From: Ophiothrix spiculata
Taxonomy: Eukaryota > Echinodermata > Ophiuroidea > Amphilepidida > Ophiotrichidae
Length of the DNA: 30,185 bases
Assembly: GCA_000969725.1 (NCBI GenBank)
Contig: JXSR01S044825.1
Direction: 5' to 3' (one strand)
In this document: positions 22,057 to 30,185 of the stretch, in pieces
How positions within the stretch are numbered: position 1 is the first letter of the stretch
Layout of the letters: every line of letters starts with the position of its first letter
Position numbers and translations under genes: made by a program
The notes under the pieces: generated by a model
The model's input: only the letters and a program-made list of their open reading frames with translations
Database searches by the model: none
What the model was told of the DNA's origin: nothing

Positions 22057-22162
22057 ATGTTACCTTTTAGTGCAATGACTAGCATCTGTTTTATGATATT
22101 TTTCTTTGGAAATATACATCTGATGATGGCACAGTTGATGAATTCTACCAGAGATACCTCAA
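22057..22162 (+). CDS. LAMA1/2-like: Laminin alpha chain, first coding exon (signal peptide)
   Basis: This exon encodes 35 complete residues plus one base of the next codon. The ATG at 22057 is the first in its frame and has A at -3. The peptide starts MLPFSAM, has a hydrophobic core (ICFMIFFFG, residues 10-18) and then LMMAQ, so signal peptidase would plausibly cut between A25 and Q26. A short linker with an N-S-T glycosylation sequon follows. The exon ends at a donor reading A|GTAAGC, leaving phase 1. The exon at 26461 starts by supplying exactly the two missing bases, giving an Arg codon followed by LFP, close to the RGLFP that opens vertebrate alpha-1/alpha-2 laminins. The assignment rests on position, signal-peptide character and phase match. 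The residues themselves are not conserved enough to name it alone. No cDNA evidence is available. Confidence 0.72.
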
Positions 22163-25086
22163 GTAAGCTTAGGTTTCTAATTGTAAAAATATTTATAATT
22201 GGTTAGTTATTTAACTTTATGGATTTCAAGTTGTAAATATTCTTGAAATCAAATACTTCACAAAGGATTTTTTATTTGTGACAGAATTTATGAATCATGA
22301 AATGATATCATGACCGGCAGTAGCAATTACTGAAATCAAAAACCCATGTGTGATCCTTGGTACGAAAGATATAAAAAAAAATTAAATGGGTAAATTTACT
22401 CTTTGTTATTCTGCACCCTTATTTATTTTAAACTAAATTGGAAAATAGCGATGTTCCCTGAGAAGCGTCACAAATTTAATTTGTGATAAAAGTTAATATT
22501 TCCATAAAAGATTACACATTGAAAAGTATGATTAACCAGCCATATTGTTGAAACTAATAGGCCTATTGCATTTTGAGCCCCACGTGGGCACATTTGTTTT
22601 ATTCAATGTACATTACATTTTGTTTTTCAATGCATTGCTATTTCATTTGATCTGGCACCAACATGCTGGCCAACCAATGTTGACAGTAGGGTACTTTATA
22701 CACGGCAAAACATGGTAGATGCGCGGCTTTAAAGAGAATCTATTTTAAGGCCCAATAATTGATGGAGTCATGCCAATGAATGTTTTATCTTAAAAGGCTC
22801 TGCAGGAGAGTTTCTGCTCCTGTTACACCATGAATTTGATTTGATCGGAGAAAACCAGTGATATGGTGAAACCTACTTATTACTTATTTTGATATATGTC
22901 CTTAATGTAATATTAATTGGTTGGGATGTCTGAAATGAGAAACTTGTAGGATTTGCTATGTAATGGGTTTTCCTTGATATTACATATACTAATTCCCTGG
23001 ACAGGGAGATGAAATAAGCTAGTACTAGCAGAGTTTTTAGCACAGGGTTGTTTGCCAAACTGGCAAATTCACTCAGTAGATTTGTAGATTTTTCATTTCA
23101 ATTTTCTGTAATATAAGGTTAAAAAGTTCAAGTTGCTTAAGGGGGACTGGTATTTTCAGTAAACGTGGTGAACCGGATCAGTAAGTTAAAAATGTCCTGA
23201 TGTTGAAATGCCCTAGGTGTTTAAACAATTTTGCGTATGTTAGGGTTTTTGTATGGAAATGTTTGCCTTATGGTCTTGCTCTGTAAACTCAAGGGTGTGG
23301 GTGTCTGTACTCTAACTAAAGGTCTGGTGCTTGTTAAGCTTAAACTTGTGAAGGTACTTAAAATGGAACAATTTAAGGTCTCTGAGGATATTTTAGAAGT
23401 CAAATGTTAGAAAACAAACACATGAGCAAGCTTTTTTCAGATAAAGTGAACTATGATATTTTTATATGGCTATGGAAAAAGAAATTGGAATTTGACAAAT
23501 TTTGCGAGAGCCAGTACAGTCAATATAAGGTCTTTAATAAGGTTTATATGAAATTATCAAAGCATAGTATGTCACAGCAATACCAATCTTTTTTCTTTCA
23601 CTTTATGATGCCCACATAGAATTGATTATCTTACGAAAGTAAGAGTTGCTTGTTACAACCTCTAAATTAGTAAATCTCCAAATTTTATACATTTTACAAT
23701 GGACGCAATTGAAAATCTACCTTTTTTCTGTCAAATATTTTCCAATGAATAATAGAGCCTATACCAAAATATGTTTGAGCCATTCCCGGGGAGCCATTTG
23801 TGAGCGCGCTCATTTGTGAGCATCTTGGCTACAAAGATTACCCTTGAATAACTTGGTTTAGACACACAGGAAGTTCCAGGAGAGTACCGGGATTAAGCTT
23901 ACAACAATCTATTTATTTAAGGCTGGAATCCCTTGCTCATCTTGTACCTTGTCTGGGTTTTAAAGCCCAGTACTTGTTTGATATTGTCCATGAACCATGG
24001 AGGACAGGAAAGCCTAGGGTGGAGTCCTGAGTTAAGTTACGAGATTTAGCATGTAAGCTTAATGAGCCTTGGAATATATGTAGACCCTGTGATATGAGGA
24101 GAAGATTTGCAAGGCAATTAGCGGGTTCTTAATGGTCTCAAAGTATTCCCTTTAATTCAGAAATATGTCACCATGATTGTAAGATGGCTGTAATTTATGT
24201 TCTTCAACCTTGTGAATCATCGTAGGCCTAGACGGGGAAAGTTATTGCATTGCAGTAAAATTTGAAAAATTTGAAAATTTACATCACCAGTATCTGGCAC
24301 AAGTAAAGCTTAGAAAGTTTTCAATTTAAAATTAGTACCTGTCTGTGATCGTTTTGTATACGTACAAAATGTGGAATTTACTGCTAAATGAGCCAGATTT
24401 TCTGAAAGTAAATGATTGATATTAAATTTCAGTGCCAACTGTTGCTACCATGGCTACCCTTTTAACCAAAGAGAGGAAAGCTCAAAACTACAAAAGGCCT
24501 TGATATAGTTTTCAGTGGAATATCAAATATGGTCCTAATATTCTTTCGATCATCAATTACTCCAAATTTTATCATTCATTGATATGCTTGGTGTCCTAAT
24601 AGTTATCATTATACCATTCAACCATTTCTTTCTTTTGATACGAAATTATCTGCAGCTGACAAAATGTAGGTGGTCTTTGATCAAAAGCGTCCTTTACACT
24701 TAAATGAAACACTATTCATTTGTTTACCTTTATGTTACACCCCTACCATTATTCTCATTATATGAAGGCACTTGATGTATCACCCAGCTTTACAATTGAA
24801 TAAAATAAATCATTGGTTTAATCACACATAAAAGTACAGCAGTCATCATTATGGAAGTTTTGAATCTACCAAGGGAATTGTTTGAAAGCCGGAAGAGTAC
24901 ACAAGTATTGAATGTGGCCATAAAAGTGTACCATTTCCAAATGTTGTTTCCGATCATGTTTTACACATTGTCAATGTTAAAAGTAGTCATGGTAGGGTTC
25001 AGACAGTCTGTCTCCAATGGCGTTGCCTTGTAGAGTGATACACTAGTTTGTCTCTGTTAAATTTTCAAATTAAAAAATTCAGAGTA

Positions 25087-25292
25087 CCCATAAGCCGACA
25101 AAAAAAACCCCTATTTTATATTAATTTGCATTTTGGAAGATTTTTTTAGTTTTGATAAAAATCATGTAAAATCAGTCGTTATTCATCTTTTCTTCCATAT
25201 TTGTCAGATTTTAGGCTTAAAAAAATCGCCGAAAAACTTGAAAGGTCCGCTCGCCCGTAAAACAGAGGGGGTTTTTTTGGTCGCCTTACGAG
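25087..25292. mobile_element. TA-flanked MITE in laminin intron 1
   Basis: CCCATAAGCCGACAAAAAAA at the left and, complemented, CTCGTAAGGCGACCAAAAAA at the right form TIRs of about 30 bases. TA lies at both borders (25085-25086, 25293-25294), consistent with Tc1/mariner-type insertion. The interior is AT-rich and non-coding. Confidence 0.75.
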
Positions 25293-25303
25293 TATTTTAA
25301 ACT

Positions 25304-25475
25304 CTAACCCTAACCCCACTGAATCTAACAATTTCCCATTCAACGTAGTTCACCAATCAATTCGCCCGAGTCCAAAGACCCGAGTTAACTATGATCACGA
25401 AATCGCTATCATGCCTGCTCAGTGGCTTGACATAGTGATAATTGTATAAGGATGTGAGAGGTTGTAGGTCAAATC
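25304..25475 (+). repeat. Repeat family C, copy 1 (tRNA-like end)
   Basis: Shares with 26900-27087, in the same orientation, AACCC-TAACCCCACTGAATCT, TTCCCATTC, ATTCGCC, CACGAAATYGCTRYCAT and CTCAGTGGCTTGACATAGTG. The last ~70 bases look tRNA-like (TGGCTTGACATAGTGATAA then a weak box B), so it may be a decayed SINE. It starts right after the 25087-25292 MITE. Confidence 0.7.
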
Positions 25476-25972
25476 GTGCACCGTATACCTGAATAGTATA
25501 GTTCTATGTGATCGCAGCCTTATGGCATATTTGCAAGCATTCATCAATGTTTACCAATGTTTCTGCGTTGTGGCATCCTTCTGATTTCCAGACATCTGTT
25601 TGTGGCCAGTTGTTATGTAATTGACCTTAAAAATTGGACAATCTAAACAGACAATAAAAAAGAGACCATCTAAACATGACATTGAATTTAAATTCCTAAT
25701 TAGTGTCATTATCACTAATTTATTGTGTTAAATAGGTCGGTATATATTTTTCTTGTAAGGGCAATTATATCACTTATGTCATACCAAATATCTAAAGAGT
25801 TTGACCGTTCTTGAAAAGTGTCATTTCATTTATATGTTCAGCACTCTTGAGGCTGAGCTTTTGTGTGCAAAATTTTATCGAAAATGTTTCTTTGCCGTGT
25901 ATCATTTACAAATATTGTGATTGCTATAACGTAAAATAAAAAAGAAATTGTTGCATTGGCCTTCAATTAACA

Positions 25973-25988
25973 GGGGGGGGGGGGGGGG
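25973..25988 (+). repeat. Run of 16 G
   Basis: Uninterrupted G16 followed by AGAATAATG in laminin intron 1. Shorter G runs lie at 2965, 8407 and 16970. Prone to sequencing or assembly error. Confidence 0.9.
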
Positions 25989-26460
25989 AGAATAATGCAA
26001 AGTTTGCCAGATTTTGGGTCCGTGGAAATAGGGTCAACACAACCAGTTATGCTTTATTGTCGAAAGTAGAAACACCGTCTTTTGGCATATTGATTTGTCC
26101 TCTCAGTCATCATGGTCATGGATGGAGAGTTGTTTCTGATTCTAACTATATAGCACTAGTTTAGTGCCCTATGTCCCTCACCCCCTATGTCCAACATCAC
26201 CTGACATGCTTCATGCCGCGAGCCTCGTTGCACACAGCTTTGCGCCGTGGCTGGGTCCGAGGGAACAAGACTTGTTCTAGATTCTAACTGAAATTTGTCA
26301 TTTTCAGATTTGGTCCCCGGGCTTTGGTCAACATAGTTCACAAAATTATCTAGAATATGTTACAAAATAATGTTCTGCAGTGCATACATATTCTTAAAGT
26401 TTACATACTATTATCTTTTAAAAATCACTCAAGAGTGTTATTTTTTGTTCTCTCCCACAG

Positions 26461-26747
26461 GATTATTCCCAGTTATATTCAACCTAGCCAAAGATGCAAG
26501 AATCTCCGTCAACGCCACTTGCGGCGAAACCAAAAATGAAACGTACTGTAGACTAGTAGAACATGTACCTAACCATAAGCAAGAACAGTATGCACAATGT
26601 CTAACATGCTATTCCAAAAGTCCCAGCACGTGGGAGAGGCATCCGATTGAGAATGCTATTGATGGGACAGGATCTTGGTGGCAGAGTCCTAGTCTTGCGA
26701 ATGGATTGCAGTATCATTATGTCACCATTACATTGGATCTGAAACAG
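26461..26747 (+). CDS. LAMA1/2-like: Laminin alpha chain, second coding exon (start of LN domain)
   Basis: This 287-nt exon encodes about 95 residues at the start of the laminin N-terminal (LN) domain, which links alpha, beta and gamma short arms into the basement-membrane network. Visible hallmarks, in order, are LFPVIFNLA, NATCGE, the YCRLVEHVP segment, a C-x-x-C pair, RHPIENAIDG, WWQSPS and YHYVTITLDL. Four cysteines and two N-glycosylation sequons (NAT, NET) are present. LVEHVP and the short spacing between cysteines match alpha-1/alpha-2 chains rather than alpha-3/alpha-5. The acceptor is a pyrimidine-rich tract ending CCCACAG at 26460. The donor is AAACAG|GTAAGT, phase 0, at a place where family members also break before the V-F-x-x-A-Y-V-I strand. 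I found no third exon to the right, so the chain continues beyond the window. There are no stops or frameshifts in the exon. Confidence 0.95.
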
Positions 26748-26899
26748 GTAAGTCTGCATTTTAAAATGATTATTATGAAAGTTTTTCCAAAATTATCCCT
26801 CCTCCCAGTGCCATTTTTATTCCACCATGGGAATCAAATAGAGGATATTTATTGCTGATTATTAAACATGCATTGTGTTACGATATAAGCTTCTAGCAT

Positions 26900-27087
26900 T
26901 AACCCTTACCCCACTGAATCTCACAATATCCCATTCCACAAAGTTGAGAAATTCGCCTTAAGTCCAGATGCGTCATAGACACGAGTTAGGTATGACCACG
27001 AAATTGCTGCCATTGCAGCGCCTACTCAGTGGCTTGACATAGTGATAATCAGATTGGGAAACGGGAGGTCCTAGGTTTGAATTCAGG
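26900..27087 (+). repeat. Repeat family C, copy 2 (tRNA-like end)
   Basis: Starts TTAACCCTTACCCCACTGAATC 153 bases after the LN exon. It ends CTCAGTGGCTTGACATAGTG..GGTCCTAGGTTTGAATTCAGG, where GGTTTGAATTC resembles a pol III box B. The two copies flank the LN exon on either side. The region to its right holds GTTAGGGTTAGG near 27148. Confidence 0.7.
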
Positions 27088-27275
27088 TGAAAATCCGCCA
27101 TTTTTGACTTACAGATTTATGAGGAGATAAAGTAAAGTGGTCAAAAGTGTTAGGGTTAGGATTCACTGTTTTGGAGTACTCCATAGACGTCCCACAATAA
27201 GTTTCACCATAGTAACAGTAAATGCCTGCCAAATGCAACACCTGCATCTGACAGAATTGCTTCAAATGAGAGATA

Positions 27276-27473
27276 AAGGTGCGTTTTACATTGTGGCGAC
27301 ATAGGGGTAACAACAACCAACGTAGACATGTGGATTGCAGTTTTGAAATATTCACCCGTTATCGTTGGAGTCAGTTAACGCTCACACAATCCGATAGCCT
27401 AGCACACTATCGTTACTATCAGTCGTTTTCAGTTGCAAGTTCGTTACCCTACGTCACAATGTAAACGCACCTT
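27276..27473. mobile_element. TA-flanked MITE in laminin intron 2
   Basis: AAGGTGCGTTTTACATTGTG at the left and, complemented, AAGGTGCGTTTACATTGTGA at the right form TIRs of over 30 bases with a 1-base indel. TA lies on both sides (27274-27275, 27474-27475). The interior is non-coding. Confidence 0.85.
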
Positions 27474-28813
27474 TAGCATAACAACTATTTTTATAAGCCA
27501 CCCCTTGAAAGTAATACTTTCTGTTTTTTACCAAAGACATCAGGATCTGTATTAAAGCCTTGTGAAATACAATTTAGAAATTATTATGCAAGGGCAACAT
27601 CACGTCCAAGAATTTCTTACAGATGCATGAAGTTATGGGTCATGAAGTAACCAAATAGTATCACCTCTCTGGATAATTGTAAGCATGATGGTATTCACAA
27701 TTTTTAGTCAAAAACTTGCAAAATGGTCATAAATATAAGCCAAAAATCAGTTCTTTCAATTGCAAAATGTGTTACTGATTACACTGACCCTAAATTCTGT
27801 GATGGTCTTTGCAAATACCACTACAACTTCAAATTGGAGTGGCTCTATCAGTTAGCAATCGCTTGTCATTATTGAATGCAGTAGTTGTAACCATATGTTT
27901 TCCAACTGATTACTTTCAAATGGTTGCCCAAAATACCTTTTCTCAGCTTTTGTTGGTTTTACTAGGCAAAGAAATATTTGAGTTCACCTCTCCACTTAAC
28001 TGCATTTAAGTTAGATAAACACTTGTCCACATTCACCTTACCAAAGTCATTGAAAGTAACTTTTTGAAGCGTTTTTGTCGCGATCATTTGCTTGAAGAAT
28101 AGAAAAGTGTTTGCAGTTCATGTGAAGTGCCTTTCGAGCTATGTACAGCCAAATCATGAAATGTGACTCGGATGATTTTGAAGAGTGTTCAAGAGTCAAT
28201 GAGACTTCAGGTTTAGAGGTTTTCCCTAATATAGAACTGGACTGGGTAAATAAATATGGCTGAGGCGGCGAGTTCAAAGACTTCTCGTTTTTTTTAATGG
28301 TTGGGGAATACCTTGGGTGTTCCTGTTTATGTCTGATTATTTTGCTAAATTCAGGCAGCACAGGACATGACATTATGTCTATTTATAGATTCTATTGAAA
28401 CCAATGCAAATCAATTTTTTGCTTTAATTTAAGTTTGTAAATAAATTATAAAATTATAAAATAATTTTAAAACTTCAAATCCATTAGGGTAGCGCTAGCT
28501 ATTTCATTAGTTTTCATGTACAAAATAAAAATACAACTGTACGCTGGAGCTTGTGAACACCAAGAAGCTAACGGTTAAAATAGATATTACATCATGTCCT
28601 TACCTCCTGGCAAAATGTTTTCAATTATATTTTATAAGAGTATAATTGGGGATGTGGTACAATTGTGGTGTGCAGAATGGGAAATAACCAACATCCTTCC
28701 AGCTCTGTTTTGAGTTTTACAGCATAGTACCACTGATGATGTAATTCCTTTTATGTAATTGTCCATTTTCAAAACAATTTTAGCTCTGCAAGTTTTGCTA
28801 TCGCTATTGAAAA

Positions 28814-29230
28814 ATGTGACCCGTCATATCTATAGGCACCTTAAGGTCGCCATACTATTTTTTGTGATACAGGACAGCTGAGCATTGTCAAAAAACACGT
28901 CCGAGGTCTAATTTCATCAAAAGTGCCTTCTATCATATTAATAAGGTTCCAGCATCCAAAACATAAGAAATATGTGTTAAAAAAAACCAAGATAAAAATC
29001 CTCACTCCATCTGAGTTATACTCGGTACAAAAACTTTAAACTCGATTTTTTCCAGAACTATAGTTTTCTGAATCAGCTGATCCCATTTACCAATTTTGAT
29101 GTTACTTTGCAACCGAACATCAATACTTAGTAACCAAAAGCAAGGTGTCATTTTACAACTTACAAGACCAAAATATCAGTTTTCATTTTGGGACCTTTTT
29201 AAAGGTACCTTTCGATATGACGGGCCACAT
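28814..29230. mobile_element. 417-bp TIR element in laminin intron 2
   Basis: ATGTGACCCGTCATATCTAT at the left and, complemented, ATGTGGCCCGTCATATCGAA at the right continue into AGGYACCTT..AAGGTC, giving TIRs of about 40 bases. No convincing target duplication. The open frame across the right end (29096-29380) is not a transposase. Confidence 0.8.
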
Positions 29231-30185
29231 ATCAAGTCTCAAGATAGTTGTGTATATCTGCTTTTACGAAATAATGTATTGATAACTAGCTATATCCCAT
29301 TTGCCTCTTTTACCTATATACTGAATATGCCATGTTTTTATGCACCCTTAAACTTAAGTGCATACAAACACAGCCTATAGCTACCTATGATAGCTTAACC
29401 TATTCTTTATTTTTGAACTGCCCACTCAAACTTACCCTGTAGTAAACATGGTAAAAGTCTAAAACCTTTGCCAAAGTAACTTTTATTAGAATACACACAG
29501 TGATGTTTAAAAGGAATCTTGGCAACCCACCCATTCGGATGCACAAATTAGCAATGAAATTCCATGTTATTGGCATTTATTTGTAGAAATGTCTCAGTCA
29601 CAAATTCAAAAAAACAATTATTGACTGCAAATCAGAAAACATTTTTTTTGAAATCACTTCAATATTGCTCACAGTTTGGTATCAGTGGTTATTTGTGTAC
29701 CAGACAATGCTTGCAGTGCATATCACTAGCATTTTTGGTGTTGTATTGATTTAAAATGCTCATTGCCTCAAAGTATCGTAGTTTTGTATTATAAAACATT
29801 TTGATGTTGCAATTTAAAATATGACTAGGGTTTTCAAGACAAAATGTATATATGGCATGAATATGACTTCTATCTACAGTTATGCTTATTGTTTATATAC
29901 CATGCTCACCAAAGCCTTCATAAGTTTTTATAGTACTTTGAAAGTATTTAGTGGTAAAACTTTTTTATATTTTTTAGGAACTGAAATTATCAAGTTTTTA
30001 ATATCTAAAGCTTATAAGTTATCTGCAAAGTACTGAAACTAAATTGTCATATCATATCATTGGCACAAAGCAATGTTTAATTGGCAGATTCCAATTATTT
30101 TAATACATTTACAGTAAGGCTCCTATATGAAAATGTGTTTTCGTTACACATGGTACCTTAAATGCACTGGTGAAATGAGCCTTAA

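Larger units (their letters stand above)
22163..26460 (+). other. Intron 1 of the laminin alpha gene
   Basis: A 4298-nt GT..AG intron between the signal-peptide and LN exons, starting GTAAGC and ending in a TTATTTTTTGTTCTCTCCCACAG-type pyrimidine tract. From 22.2 to 25.0 kb I see only AT-rich unique sequence and no second recognisable exon. A short symmetric element (TCACAAAT, 3-nt loop, ATTTGTGA) lies near 22468-22486. Near 23.8 kb there is a direct repeat of CATTTGTGAGC around a GAGCGCGCTC palindrome. From 25.08 kb it carries a MITE and the first copy of the ACCCTAACCCCACTGAATC repeat, listed separately. A run of 16 G lies at 25973. Confidence 0.7.
26748..30185 (+). other. Intron 2 of the laminin alpha gene (incomplete)
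   Basis: This is everything after the GTAAGT donor to the window edge. It contains three repeat elements (26.9, 27.3 and 28.8 kb, listed separately). Nothing I recognise encodes the next LN segment (the AYVI..NSPRP region in the family). Open frames here, including a 108-codon one on the - strand at 28047-28373, resemble no laminin domain. The stretches 27480-28810 and 29235-30185 show only unique AT-rich sequence. Confidence 0.6.

Noticed and set aside
25304-25320. CCCTAACCCC-like telomeric repeat
   Set aside because: Only about two units, and the same block occurs in the copy at 26.9 kb, so it belongs to a dispersed repeat rather than a telomere.
26263-26277. GAACAAG-A-CTTGTTC palindrome as a steroid-receptor site
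   Set aside because: The half-site spacing is not the 3 bases expected; no other support.
26357-26460. Extension of the LN exon upstream of 26461 in the open frame
   Set aside because: The translation before the acceptor has no laminin similarity, and the pyrimidine tract plus CAG marks the exon start.
28047-28373. 108-codon frame on the - strand
   Set aside because: No recognisable motif, no splice context, and it lies inside the laminin intron; probably chance.
29096-29380. 94-codon frame on the + strand as a transposase remnant
   Set aside because: It runs across the right TIR of the 28814 element and shows no catalytic or DNA-binding motif.

Overview
The window is AT-rich nuclear DNA from an animal. 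The evidence is split-phase exons with GT..AG borders, a recognisable laminin alpha N-terminal exon, a tRNA-derived SINE, and many short non-autonomous DNA transposons with terminal inverted repeats (TIRs). Nothing bacterial (dense ORFs, operons, Shine-Dalgarno sites) is present. The repeat types, the frequent TAGGCCTA octamer and the long introns suggest a marine invertebrate, most likely a deuterostome such as an echinoderm or hemichordate. The species is not resolved, and that placement is an inference.

The one gene I can name lies at the right end on the + strand: the 5' end of a laminin alpha-chain gene of the alpha-1/2 type. A signal-peptide exon (22057-22162) and an exon encoding the first ~95 residues of the laminin N-terminal (LN) domain (26461-26747) have matching split-codon phases across a 4.3 kb intron. 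The second intron runs off the window, so the rest of the gene is outside. Upstream, about 20.0-22.1 kb is G-rich over C on the + strand and may hold the promoter and an untranslated leader exon. A second, unrecognised short reading frame at 7477-7704 has a TATA-like box and a donor-like site, and is only a candidate.

The remaining ~20 kb to the left is mostly intergenic DNA carrying repeats: a hairpin at 0.6 kb; an 84-bp-arm palindrome at 1.2 kb; an hAT-like MITE at 2.9 kb with relatives at 14.0 and 14.6 kb; a large foldback element at 4.8-7.05 kb built from diverged ~155-190 bp units in opposite orientations; a MITE family with 4-bp target duplications at 9.1 and 16.9 kb; a TIR repeat at 10.3 and 18.7 kb; a PIF/Harbinger-like pair at 12.0 and 12.6 kb; and a SINE at 18.3 kb. 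The laminin introns hold further elements at 25.1, 25.3, 26.9, 27.3 and 28.8 kb.

The most unusual object is the 4.8-7.05 kb foldback array. No transposase, RNA gene (other than SINE tRNA-like heads), CRISPR array or viral gene was recognised.
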